Of a stretch of 64,000 bases of DNA, positions 43,438 to 55,440 are shown piece by piece. Under the pieces are notes generated by a model. It was not told the origin of the DNA. It searched no databases and was given only the letters and a program-made list of their open reading frames with translations. Positions within the stretch are counted from its first letter, which is position 1. Each line of letters starts with the position of its first letter. This DNA comes from Allacma fusca (taxonomy: Eukaryota; Arthropoda; Collembola; Symphypleona; Sminthuridae): the NCBI GenBank assembly GCA_947179485.1, contig OX359248.1, positions 2,745,501 through 2,809,500 on the forward strand, read 5' to 3'. The position numbers and the translations under genes are program-made.

Positions 43438-44011
43438 GAGTGAGGTAGGGATTGTCGATTTAAAAATACCATGGCATATTGGGCATCATGCCTGTCCAAA
43501 AATGCCCTTTGGGCAAATACGTAGATTTTGGCCATATTCGGCACGGGCATTTTTGGCATTTTCATTCCTGGGCATATTTGGCATTTTGGGCACATTCAAT
43601 TCAAATTTTTCGGTAGAATACCTTTTCCAGACGCTATTGGTCGATGCTGCTATTTCCACTCGCTACTACTGCACACTGCCCGGATCACATTGTTATAACT
43701 AAAAACAATTACTGGACGTTTTTAGCATACAGGTAAATAAATCTGGTCAGTAGACAATTGCAGTAGTTGTTGTAGTCTTTAAAACGTCTAACTATCGTTG
43801 CTACTTGACTGGTGGTTAAGCATTTCAACATTGAAATTGTAGCCGAATGGTTTTTAATTTAGCAATCAAACAAAACTCACATTTTGGAATGTAATAAACT
43901 ATGCCAACCTCGAAGCACTTGTCAGAAAAAGTTGATTTGAGAAATTTTATTTACGTCGATATCATTTCAGCGAAGGCACCAGCGGCAGGAGCAACGGCTG
44001 CAGAGGATCAG

Positions 44012-45364
44012 CAGGGTTGAAAATTGAAATCGGAATCGAAAAAGAATCCGAAAATGCAAAGTATTAGAATCGGAATCGGAATGAAAAATAATGTAAAATT
44101 AGGTATTGGAATTAAAATCAGAATTGGAAAGTAAGTATCGGTATTGGTATTAGAATTTAATGATATTCCGATGAATTCCGATTCCGTTTCTGACACTGCA
44201 TTATATAGCCATAAAGAGCCCTTTAGGATCTTTTACATAGAACCTTTACCTTCTACCCTTTACACTTCTACATGGTTTTTTGCGCAAATAGTTCTTTATC
44301 GTAGTAATAAAAATGAAAAGAAAGCCGAATCATTTGTTCATGATTACTACGACTACAATAGAAATTTAGAAATACAAAAAAAAATGAAATGTATGTTCCA
44401 ACGTATTCTGTGGAACAACTATGGACCGCACAAGGGACAAATGAATTAATTTGTTCAAGTGGTTGAATGATTCAGAATTTTCGGAAATTCTCCAGCAAGT
44501 AACATTTGTAATCTTGAGCATTCCAGTAACTTAGGTTACTGTGGGAAGACTTGTATGACAAGACTGTATGAAGCAGAGATGTTCAAATGATTTTCCCTTC
44601 CTTCAATCCTTCGAATGCAAAAAAATAGATTTATTTCCTTCCTTCAGTCCTCTTCAGATTGAAGGCTTGGAAACAAAATTCCTTCCTTCACCCTTCCTTC
44701 GAAGTTGTTTTATTGAGATCCTTCCTTAAGCCTTCATTAATATTCTTCCCTCACCAAATTCAGTCTTCCGTAATATTTTATTTTCATATCTGGGGCTCAG
44801 ACAACAAAGTCAAGATACAAAAAATTACAGTACCCGTAATGTATCCCGGTACGTGACATGTGAATCAAAGCGCTTATTGACAGCATTAGAGTTAGTTGTC
44901 ATGAAAGGTACATTCGGCGCGCGAAGGGTGATTGGGAAGCACCCTTCCGTCAACTTCAATTTTTCCAACAATGCGCTGAAGCCTTAATTGTTCCTTCGTA
45001 ACTTTTTTCACCCTTCCTTCCCTTCCCTTCATTTCTTTCGAAAGAAGTGCATCCTTCCCTGAAGGAAGGCTTCTTTGAAGGGTACCCGTCGACGGGTGAA
45101 CATCTCTGGTATGAAGACTCTGTATGCACAACATGTTGTTTGTTCGAGTAAACAAACAGTTTAAATGATGTGGTCGAATGACTTAAATAACAATAAATTA
45201 TAGGTTACGTGTATAGAATCGGAATTGGAATTATTTAAAAGTATTTTGAATTAATAGGTATCGGAATTCAAAATTACTTATTTGGATATCGGAATCTAAA
45301 TTAAATTTAAACAGGTATTGTAAATTGGAATCGGAATTTTTATTTTTCCGATATTTCATCCCTG
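44012..45364. mobile_element. hAT-like non-autonomous transposon, 1353 bp, middle member
   Basis: Ends CAGGGTTGAAAATTGAAATC and, from the right, CAGGGATGAAATATCGGAAA. The subterminal zones (about 44020-44175 and 45215-45355) are runs of AATCGGAATCGGAATT-type words. It lies inside the 2352-bp element and is itself interrupted by a 535-bp element. The flanking octamers (AGGATCAG and AGAAAATG) match at only 4 of 8 places, so the 8-bp duplication is not confirmed, and the superfamily rests on the end sequence and structure. Confidence 0.65.
44574..45108. mobile_element. hAT-type non-autonomous transposon, 535 bp, innermost member
   Basis: Ends CAGAGATGTTCA on both sides, inverted, flanked by perfect 8-bp duplications GTATGAAG (44566-44573 and 45109-45116). 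The subterminal zones are arrays of CCTTCCTTCAATCCTTC words and their inverse. No coding capacity. As it interrupts the 1353-bp element with intact duplications, it is the youngest of the stack. Confidence 0.9.
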
Positions 45365-45805
45365 AGAAAATGAAAATACAAATTAAAGTTCTTATGGGGC
45401 GGATTTTTTTGAGAATACATTTATCATTGAAGAACCATACACGCGAAAAGAACTCGAGTCTTCTGATTAACGTTATACAAAATGTAACAGAATTGCATTC
45501 GTCAATTCAATAAAAATCGGTTGTATGGTATATACACATCGAGCATATGTACATATGTATGCCATGTAGCCCTTTTTATTGAAGATTTTATTTTAATAGT
45601 GAGTGGTTGCGTTTTTGCCTTGACTGTATTGCTGAGTTTTACTTACCAGAAATAATGGATATTCCCGAATGAAAATGCCCAAAATGCCGAATATGCCCTG
45701 TCGAAAATGCCCAAAAATATGGCATATTTGCATGCATTTTGGGCATATTAAGCTTGGCGGGCATATATACGAGGGCATTTTCAACCGACATTTCCTAGTG
45801 TGAGG

Positions 45806-46602
45806 TCAGTGAAAATCTACCCAAAAAAAAGGATAGATATTTTCAATTTTTTTATTTAAAAAATTTTAAATTTTAAAAAACGTGTTGTAAAAATTCATCA
45901 TTTCCGAATAAACGACAGCAAAATAGTGTGCTTCCTCAAAGCAAGGTTCTGGTGGGACCCTGGTTTTGCTCTCTGTCAGTAGATTGAGATCCATCCTGTA
46001 AACAATTAGTAGGGTTCCCATCTAGTTTCTGTTTTCTGGTTTCCGTGTTCTCATGGTCGTGTGCCGTGTCCATACGATGAACGATGACTTTACCTCATTC
46101 GGTATTAATAACTTTCCTATAGTTGATGAACTCTGATCCCAATATGTTTACATCAGCCTATGCACATATTTACGTTTTTTTTCAAGTCTTGTATGAAACC
46201 TGGAAGAACACCCGAAGGAACTGTGCATGAAGGATATCGATCAGCAAATGAATACAAGATTGAACAACTGCTTGCATTCATACAACAATTTCCACTACTC
46301 TCAGTCTTATATGAATTAATGAGATGCAGGTAGCTGAGAAAGCTCCGGAATTAGGGGCTTGTGTCTTTGGCGTAATTATATTTTTGGAGGAACCAATTTT
46401 ATAAATTGATGAGGTGATGTTTGCTACCACGTCAGCAAGTGGAATTCGTACTTTGGACCCTGTCACCCTGAACATGTGCAAGAGCCGTGGAAATTTTCTG
46501 AGTGATCTGGCCTAATTGTGGGCTCACAGTATCCTTTCACCCTGAACTTGGTTAAGACTGACTTCCTCTCCATTCCGTACAGTTTCACAAAATTCATGAA
46601 AA
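45806..46602. other. flank between the hAT stack and the receptor gene
   Basis: No recognised gene. The promoter of the receptor gene should be at the right end. Confidence 0.4.
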
Positions 46603-47997
46603 ATGAAGCAACTTGAACCGACCAGTATTTTTGAGATATATTTGCCAATCATGGAAGCAGGAGTCAAATTAGGAATCTTCCCGAGCTCCTTCCTGTCCAG
46701 CTTAGGAAATGTAAATGTTCCTCTACCAAAATCCAAGTGTAATATTATTGCTCAACGTTTTATAAGAAGCGTTCTCGCCGGGATATTTTTCATTCATATT
46801 ACATTCACATTTTCCATGGTTATTACATGCTACTTGTCAAAGACGTGTGGGGCTGCATCACTCGATATTAAAATAGCCATGAGTGGTTGGCTTTTAGTGA
46901 GTATGTTTTCTATTGTTTCCCTCATTATGCACTTTCGGAAGCAGTCGAGGATGAGGATACTTATGGAGGAGTTCGTAGAATTGCAAAGGAAAATAATTAC
47001 TGGTAATTATTGAAATTAGAATTTTATTCAGGTGATTCTCACGATTCTCACGGGGGAAGAGATAAACTTCCTTACTTTCAATTCCATGTACAATCTTATT
47101 ACAGGGAATCTGAACTTTAGAACAGATGAGTTGGACGTCAGAAGAGCCCTTACTTACGAAGAGTCGGTTTATAAATTAGCCTTTTGGACTGAGATTTTCT
47201 TGATCACTTTGAACGCAGTGTTTGTATTCTTCAATGTGGACGCAAAGCCGGAAGTACCAGCGTACATTTATTCCTTGGCGTGCTATTTGGGTCCAGATCG
47301 GGATATTTCATGGTTGAAAAATGTAACTATCATCGCCCAAGTTTGGTTCACAATTTGCATTGGAGTTATTCGACTGGCTGCCCAGATGTTTCAATGGTGT
47401 ATACTTCGGAGCTTTATTCTAATCGGGAGGATCATTTCGAAAACACCACAGGAAGTTTTTGATAATGTCCTTGATATTCAGTCCATCGCTCCAAGCACAA
47501 TTCTGTATGAGCACATTCCATTTAATACTTACCATGAAAGCGTCAGCCGAAGGTTTGAAAAAGCCGTTCAAAATTACAAGGAGATGAAGAACGTTTTGAG
47601 TAAATACAACGATATATTTGCAGCCATTTTCGTATCCTACAAAACAGTGTCTCTAATGTTCACATCCATTATGATATACTCCTACTTGAAATATCGAATT
47701 AGTCTGCCGGTTTCAGCAACTCTGATTTTCTATTCTGCCATTTTACTGCATGGTATCAGAGTGTTCAAAGCCATTTATTTCATGGGACAATTTTATCCCG
47801 TTTCCCAAGATTTCCGCAAAAACTGGGCAAGGTACCTGGCCTGGAATGGTTTACTGACAGAAAGGAACAAGGCATTGCTCCGCTCTTGCCATACCTTTGG
47901 TTTCAAAGCTGGTAATTTTTACACTATGAAACCAACCACAGCGTTAACTTACTATTCAATCCTAGTATCTTACATAGTTTTAGCTTTCCAGCTGTAA
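46603..47997 (+). CDS. gustatory-type chemoreceptor (Gr family)
   Basis: Two exons, 46603-47002 and 47105-47997, joined in phase 1 across a 102-bp intron (GTAATT..TTATTACAG); 430 aa, a normal Gr length. Gustatory receptors are arthropod ligand-gated cation channels with seven membrane passes and an intracellular N-terminus. Hydrophobic segments are seen near 50-70 (VLAGIFFIHITFTFSMVIT), 87-105, 155-175, 205-225, 290-345 and at the C-terminus. The last segment has TYYSILVSYIVLAFQL, a fit to the TM7 signature TYhhhhhQF with L as the final residue. An acceptor at 47033 gives a shorter intron but breaks the frame. AATAAA overlaps the stop codon. The ligand cannot be predicted. No other intact receptor gene is in the window. 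Confidence 0.82.
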
Positions 47998-48198
47998 TAA
48001 AGCTAGCGATTAGACCATATGTTTGTGAACCGCTAATATATAGCATGTCACCCAGTCACCACTAAAACTCATGCAAGTATTTTTATTACGATTACGAAAT
48101 TACAGTTTTATTTAAGGACCATCACGTATTCCCTCTTCAAAAAAAAACATCACCATTACAAAACGAAATGACATATTGAGCTAATTGTAAGTAAATAT
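47998..48198. other. 201-bp gap between convergent receptor and ACE genes
   Basis: AATAAA overlaps the receptor stop (about 47996-48001). A minus-strand AATAAA at about 48107-48112 could end the ACE message. The two 3' untranslated regions must be short or overlap. Confidence 0.6.
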
Positions 48199-51100
48199 CT
48201 ACGACCATTCTTTATCCAGACAATCGCTCTCCCCTCCCTCCTCCAGAAGTTGTTTCAATTTCTCAAACAAAGGCTTATAATAATTCAACAAGGGCTGAAT
48301 TGTCACGCAATCTCTTCCAGTTAGGGCTTTTAATGCGTGGGGCCAAGGTGTCTTGTTTCCCCTCTTCAGCATATTTCTAAAAAAGAATATAACAAAATAA
48401 TTCCCTAATATTCATAATTAAATTATGCGAACCATCAATCCTGTGGTAGATCAACTATGATAAGCATGTTCTCACGACAATAACTTCCCAGCCTTTTTAC
48501 TTCCAGTAAAATCACATTTGTACAAGGGTTTCCCATTGGGCTCAGAAGGGTCGAACTGCCCCGCAGCTTTACACAAAGATTCGTAAAAATCAAACTGGAA
48601 TATCGTGCTCATGAAGTAACTGTTAAAAACAATAAAATATCATTAACAAAATTATTAATTGTTATTTTTACTAATCTATTATCCGTTCATTATGATAGAA
48701 ATAGGATGACTTTTAGTTGTCTCTCATTGTCAGGTTGACAAGTATTGTATATTGAAGCACATGAGTTATTGTCCGAAACCGAACCACAGTTGACAGTCAA
48801 CAGTACTCATCTCACAACACAAGCTATACTATTTGCAAAATCCTCATCTTACATTCTAAGCTATGTACATCACACAATATTGGATTGAGTTTACCTAATG
48901 TACGAGACGTGAGCAACTGTATGGAATTTGGCTGCTGGATCAAAAACGTTTGGACCCCTTACCGTTGGAGGAATCACTCCTTGTAATTCCTTTCCAGAAC
49001 AAATATAAAGATAATGTAAATCTTTTCACTCTCATTTTATTATAAAACCAACAGTAGTACTTGTTAACTGTAAAATGTCAACTAGAGGCTAGTACATGTT
49101 TGCATCAAACATACCTTCCTTAGTTCCCACCATTTAGTATTGAAATCTTTAGCTGCAAGCTTGCCGTCCATAATCAACCAGCGCCAGGAGTCCATTGTAA
49201 TTGAAAAGGGGAAAAATGCTAGCTGTAAAATGAAATGAAATACCATGAATTGGTCTCGGATTATAAACAATAGAGCATTATACATGTGTACATTGAAATT
49301 ATTATCCCCTACACTCTCTAAGGCTGTGATGTACAAGTAATTAATGTCAGTCTCCGTCACTGGGTATTCCCTTTGTTTTTCATGACTGCAGTTCAACTTA
49401 ATGCCCAAATTGAGTCCAAGCTTGCACTGAAGATGTTCTGGAGTGGTGACGGACATGGCTAGAACATCCCCGATGCTTTCATCGAAACCCGGGTTGGCAG
49501 GGGCTCGTAACGCGTACCGTAAAGGAGCATATTGCATCATGTACTGTAAAACATAAAAAAAGTTATTATTACATTTATACTTTTAGTAGTACAGGATATG
49601 TGCGGTCCAGAAACTATGTACTGTCACCTGTATATGACCAAGTTCGTGATGCATGGTGGCGAAATCCCTCTGATTAACCATGGCGCACATGGAAAGCCTA
49701 TCTTATTTTTTAAACACACAAAACTATTAGAACAACCAGTTCAGGAATCAAAAATATCATTGTGTTGTAAATGCAAACAACTATCTAGTATAACAATGGA
49801 AGGAGTAAAGGGTACTCACAGTCTGCGCCAAACCTTCCCAGACACATGTCATATGCCGCTGGATGACAAGATAAGTCAACATTCTTTGGTTTCACGTACA
49901 CGGACTTCTCCCAAAAAACTGGTGGTAACTTCTGGAGGCCCAAACTTTGGAAAAAGCCATCAGCCAATTCTAGCATCTTTTTCGGAGTGTAATTCTGAAA
50001 ATTATAACAGCGATTACTACCAAACAGTCATATCGTACTCTCCTAATAAATCAAATATATTTACAGTACTGATTTCTGCATAATAACATCATGTATGTAC
50101 TAGTAGCAAACCGGAGATCAGTGCAGTAATTAATATAATAATAATAATAATAATAATTGTTGCAGACTCCCAAACAGAGACAAAAGCACAAATTTTGAGC
50201 ATATAAGCTCAAATGTTTAACTTCTATGAAAGGGGCTTAAACTATCAAATTGTTCTACTCAGAAAATATTCAAGCTTTGCATTCCAGGGTTATTTGAGTT
50301 TTTTTTAGAGTTTATTTTATATCATATACGTTGTTGCGGTAAAGTTTCAAAAACATTTTTATTTACAACTAAATTTACGAAAAACCGGGTGGGTAAAAAA
50401 CTGCATGGTCTGACGAAACTTCGCCAGTAGTATGGTCGAAAGTCGAAACAGAATTACAGGACTCTTAGCAATTTTTATCAAAATAATATTTTTTTCTCAA
50501 AACGACTGCACTGGACCGATTTCTACCTTTAACAATAATTATAATAGCATTTTATCATTTATAATCTGGATTTTTTACTTCGCCCTAAATCAAAATGCAA
50601 GCCTGACCTGTTTCCTCATCTCAGCTGAAGCGTCCAAAGAGGGCGTATTAGGATAGGGTTTTGTAATATTGTCCACGTTTGACCAACTTTGCCCAAACAT
50701 GTTGCCCAGTAAATGAACTGGGATGTATCCACAACGTTTGATTTTCCCAGCGTACGGTGGGAACTTGGATAGTTTCATGCGAACATATGCATGAAGAATT
50801 TTGTAGAAAGGTTTCAATTCCCCCCACAGGTGAAGCACCATGTTCTTAAATTTCGAGGGTTTCCAGGATTGAGTGTATTCATTGTAACTATCCGCCCACA
50901 TGGCAACATTACCCGTGAACCCTGATACAAACCGAATTAACACCCCATTCATTTACCAATTGCATACTTACAATGGCTGCTTAATTAGAAATTCATAATT
51001 GGTACAGTAAAAAATCCAAGTAAGAATAGAAACAGTGTACCATTCCCCTGAGCCTGAAGATTACTTAAGTTAATGAACTCCTCGTATTTGTTTGCTTTGA

Positions 51101-52782
51101 TTTTCGTTCCCACAGCATCGTGCCAAGCTGTGAAATAGTACTCGAGCTCTGCAGGGTCCCTTGAGGTTGCAAACACCTCTGAAATTTCTGTGAAGCGAAA
51201 CAGATAGCTAATTATGCTTTGACAACTTGACCAAGACGGAAAGGTAGGGGATGGTAACAAGAACGCGAGGCCTACCTGGGTCTAGTTTGAAATCACAATT
51301 TATTTTTTTCGCACAGTTACAGTTCTTGCTTTTGTATTTGCACACGTACGATTTCTTGTAATCGACATCCATCTCACCTTTCAAATCTGTCCACTATATA
51401 AAACTTTGGTGTAATTATTACATACAATTTCAATTATATGAGAAATTTTATCATTTCACAACATTGGAAATATACCATGGCTATGGTTTATTTATAAGAT
51501 AATAAGTACCATAATTAAATTCTACTGTCTGAAATCTCATGGGTCAACTATTTAGAATTGTAAATTGAATGTTACCTTGTCGTATAATACGTCTGGCATG
51601 GTTCCTTGTCCGTCCTTCAACATTAGGCGTATTTCCTTCCTTAACAGTGCATTGCTAAATTGTCTCCATAAATTGAACCTTTTGTTTATGGTATCCGTAA
51701 CATTCTTTTGAAAATCCGTGAACGGGTCTTCATCATCGTTGTCACCTGTCAATTTACCTTCCGCCTAGTAAGATCAGAATATTTATAAATATTTTAAACC
51801 CGATTGTTCAATGTTTTTGAGTTCGCAAGTAATAAAACTGCTTTTTCTTATACAGCGTTATATAGGAAACCCATTTAATGGTACTAATTGCATTTTCTCT
51901 ACAATGCAGAGGGCAAAATATTTTATATATTTTTCTAATGTTTTATTCCATATACCCCGAATATGAGCAAAAATTTGCTGATTTTGAGGGAGAGAGTAAT
52001 CCCTGTCAACTTAAAAAAATTACCGGTTTTTCTTTGCTTCCACTTTCCTCAGGTTCACTTGATTGAGTGGTATCACTAATGAATAATGCGTTACTATCCT
52101 CGTAGCATAATCTTGAAATTTTTTCTTCAATACTTTCCATAAATTTTTCAGCGGCGTCTTCTTGCTCTGCGATGAGTTTTTGCATCGGAGATATCGTCGG
52201 TTTCGGCACGGTATGCTTATATTCCATTTTTTTGAAAACTTTTGGAGGGGGTTGTTGGCCTTGGTTTGGATCCTTACCTATATTTCCAAAAAGTTTTGAG
52301 ATTTGTTTTAGAGGGGATTCTCCTTTCCCTGGTACAATTTTCGAAGTTATTTTACGAGCTGGTTGGTTAACTACGCAAACATATGGAGTACGGTCTTCAT
52401 CTTCTGGTGGGATGGCAGCTCTTCCTTTGTAAATCTGCTCTTGTTCTACATTATCAGTATTTTTCCTTGAAGCCTTCCGCGCCCTGTAATTATTTCCTAC
52501 GGACTTTTTCCTTCGAACTTTTTGAACTTTTTCAATTTCATTGTGTTTGATGTAGCGCTTGTTAAGTGTTTTGAAGAATTTCACCAGGTTAATTTTGCTA
52601 TTTCCGACTTCAGACGATTTGAAATGTTGATATTTAAGTTTTATTGTGGGGTTGGCTGACCGGAGTTCTTGACTAGATTGTCTCTCGGACTTCTTTCGCA
52701 TTGTTTGGGTATTTAAAATAAAAATAAAAATTAATATAATCCACAAAAATCCCTTGAGCCTCCATCTATGCCTGCTAATCAT
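48199..52782 (-). CDS. angiotensin-converting enzyme-like M2 metallopeptidase with N-terminal extension
   Basis: Twelve exons, from the start: 52024-52782, 51576-51764, 51276-51393, 51041-51187, 50608-50921, 49820-49994, 49628-49701, 49313-49543, 49115-49222, 48895-48989, 48476-48619, 48199-48376; all phases match, 843 aa. M2 enzymes are secreted or surface zinc dipeptidyl carboxypeptidases that trim small peptides. The zinc site HELGH is at 586-590, with the third ligand E614 in NPGFDESIGD, exactly 28 residues on as in human ACE. Counterparts of human K511, H513, Y520 and Y523 are present (K726, H728, Y735, Y738), so activity is likely. The chloride-ligand Arg522 is Ser737, and CHA is CHP (553-554). 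The N-terminus is hydrophobic (LKGFLWIILIFIFILN), a signal peptide or anchor, followed by about 175 basic residues before the M2 domain starts near 207. No C-terminal membrane anchor is seen. Confidence 0.93.
50135..50157. repeat. (AAT)n microsatellite in an ACE intron
   Basis: Seven ATA units within the intron between exons 5 and 6 of the ACE-like gene. Confidence 0.85.
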
Positions 52783-55440
52783 TGTATTAAAAATATTACA
52801 AGGGGCATTCAGCTTGGTTACGGAGTGATGTTACAACGTGTGGAAAGAATTTTGAACTGGCCGAGCGCAGCGTTCATAGTTTAGATTTCAATAAATCAGA
52901 CACGTTTATGGGGAAATATTTTGCATTGTTATTTATTGTGTTTACAATTCAGTCACACACAATGGGTACTAGGATCTTCTTGTAAATGTTTTCTCAAGAA
53001 TAACAAATTGTATCATATAATCTTTCAAAGAAGCATACAAGAACTTAACCACTTCATTCCCAGTAAAGCGTTTTAGGATAATAAAAGAGGACATTTACTA
53101 TTAAAGAATGTCAGATAATTTTTAATCTTTTTCACACATACCGATTACAATAGCTGCTACTGTAAGTGCTTGCCAGTACAACAGCAACAGCAGTTATTAT
53201 CTCGTTTAATAAGCAAACAAATAGCTAAACGTTTTTCGGAACATTTCAGGAAGTTGTTTGACAAATTCTTTTGTATGATTTTGTCTAGATCATCTTGTTT
53301 GTCTACATCAATAAGTACCTAGGTGAGATATTTCTACAGGTCTATAGATGCATCTATAGTTGTTACAAATCAAATAATATGAGTGTGACATAATTTTTCA
53401 TTGTGCTATAATTATATAGGAACTTAGGAACCCCAATGGTCTGGTCAAATCCAGATTTCTTTCAACTGGTCTGGTACAAAGCTTAGACCACAGCAAAGAC
53501 CGTGGTCCAGAAAACCCTTCTGTTTAAAAAGGGTAAATTAAATAATCATATGTTTATTCAATAAATCATTTACTATACCGGCAAAAGTGCAAAAAGTAAA
53601 CTGATGCTCTGAATAATAATTACCGGACAAAACGGGAGCAAACGTTTCATTGTACCCAACTCGGAACTCTGAACGCTACATAAATAATTCCATATTTAAT
53701 TCAAAATCCTGACTGGACACTGGAGTATGAGACAAAATTGAATCTACTGAATCGTGAAAAAAGTAAAGAAATTTTAAACAAATTAAATGAATTGTCTGCA
53801 TGTAATTTTGTAGTTACAGGGACTGAAAAACTTTGTGAGATTTCCTTTTAGGCGTTTCATAATTTCGAGCAGTAGTACAACTTTATTTAAAATTATTCAT
53901 TGTTGAAGGAGAATCCACTATCATCAATAGTAGACAAACCAAATAAGATATTTCTAAAAGTCGATTATTTTTCAGGTTTATTGCAATGCAATTCTTAAAG
54001 CAGCAATCATACGAAAAAGCACATACATTTTTGTGCTAAATCAAATGTTACCATTTTTGCCAAAACTGAACAACAGTCGCCAATTTGAACACTTAAAAAT
54101 AGGTTCGAAGTCTTTTTGAAAGTAATAATTTAGTTGGATTCAAAATATTAATTTAGGAAAATTTTATATCTAATTTAGAATAACTTAAATGCCTTCCAAT
54201 GGTCTGCTAAATTTGAACATGACTTCTTGTTGTTTACAGGGACCCATATAGAAAGAGTTCTAAAATAGAGAGATCTGCAAGTAAACCTGGGCTAAACCAA
54301 GACAATGGATGGTAATCACAGGAACTCTCAAACCATAGGGAAGTGGAGCAAAGTCAGGATATTTTCAAATTTTTACTCAAATTTTAAAATTTCACAAAAA
54401 ATATAATTAGACCTTGTTTGTCGCAAATTTCAAGGACTTTCAAACGAGTACAACAAAAGATCCACACGTTGAACATTTTACACACAGGCCGCACCAGATT
54501 GAAGCCATGTTTAGCCACAAAATTCTAAAACAGCCTCATATATGTCGGTAATAGGAAAAAGTAAAATAAGTAAATCTAAAATAATTCATGAATCAGATAA
54601 ACGCGTCTTCACGAATAGGAATCGTTCGCAAAAACCTGTTGAAGAATGATTTGTGCTATTACCTATGTATATGTGAATTAATAAGTCTGTAAATGACATG
54701 TAGTTGACGTATGTTTGTTCTCTCATTAAAAAATCTCTTGCCGAGCAAACCCATGAAAGAATCGTAAGCCCATCGTCACAAAAGAGGCAAATTGGTCTAA
54801 TTGTAAGTGCCCTACAAAAGCATTCATACGACCATTTTGCCTCTTCAGCGGCAATATGCCTATAGAAGTTAAAGAATATAACTATAATTAGGTCCAATAA
54901 ATGTACAGGTACAAACCCGATAGTTCCTTTACTTCCAATTAATTCAATTATTCGAAGATTTCTTAAGTCTTTGAACCAAATTCCTATACGATGTCTGCAT
55001 ATGTACATATCTGTTCCTCCCCTAAATTAAATCCCACATTCTTTCCTTCTGCCCGTCTCTCCTTCTAAACACAGATACTCTATCTGCTGTGCTAATGTTG
55101 TGAGACCCTAAGGTTGTCTCACAGTGCCCTTGAGAGCTCTTGGAATGCACAAAACTTGTAATCATAGTCAAGGCGGAAGTCAATATTTCCTTTGATGGTT
55201 TGCAAAATGACAAAATTGATAAGGAAACTCAATTTATTGATGAAAAGAATGTGATAAAGGGTCTCTACAAAGTTTCAGGCTGGCTACACCCCTGTGTCTA
55301 TGGAACGTCTTACAAAAACATTCTTCCATTTCCAGACACACTCTCGTTGTCAGTGAAGCCCTTAACTGTCTTTTTTGAACCCCAGTTCAGAAGTCCTCGA
55401 AAAGAGCTTCAAAAAAGATCTTTCCACCTGACCCTCTAAA
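52783..55440. other. intergenic DNA upstream of ACE
   Basis: Contains one fold-back copy near 54773. No gene is supported. An open frame at 55140-55439 directly precedes the next gene but shows no similarity and may be chance or 5' untranslated sequence. Confidence 0.4.
54773..54853 (+). mobile_element. about 80-bp fold-back element, copy C
   Basis: TCGTCACAAAAGAGGCAAAT on the left pairs with ..CATTTTGCCTCTTCAGCGG on the right. The loop retains TCTAA, AAGTGC and CTACAAAAGCAT from copy A at 26453, in the same direction, with a small insertion. Confidence 0.65.

Larger units (their letters stand above)
43446..45797. mobile_element. non-autonomous hAT-type transposon, 2352 bp, outer member of a nested set
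   Basis: Ends TAGGGATTGTCGATTTAAAA and, read inward from the right, TAGGAAATGTCGGTTGAAAA. Flanks are GAGTGAGG (43438-43445) and GTGTGAGG (45798-45805), an 8-bp duplication with one mismatch. Both subterminal zones (about 43475-43600 and 45665-45785) are made of inverted copies of words such as ATGCCCAAAATGCC and GGGCATATTTGGCATTTTGG. A second element fills 44012-45364. Outside that insertion the element is about 1 kb and I see no intact transposase. It is the oldest of the three, judging by the diverged ends. Confidence 0.8.

Noticed and set aside
43412-43702. 96-codon open frame with repeated Gly/Phe words
   Set aside because: Product of translating the subterminal repeat array of the 2352-bp transposon.
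47032-47104. Coding continuation of the receptor before 47105, using a 30-bp intron ending at CAG 47033
   Set aside because: The donor is in phase 1 and this acceptor in phase 0, so the frame would break. The acceptor at 47104 keeps the frame and gives a normal-sized intron.
49660-49697. ACE exon 7 starting after the AG at 49698
   Set aside because: It puts the zinc-site frame out of phase with exon 6. The AG three bases into the ATAAG|ATAG sequence (exon start 49701) restores the phase and gives a good alignment.
55140-55439. 99-codon open frame just upstream of the unrecognised nuclear-protein gene
   Set aside because: No similarity, no splice signal to link it to the next gene, and its own stop precedes the chosen ATG. 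More likely chance or untranslated sequence.
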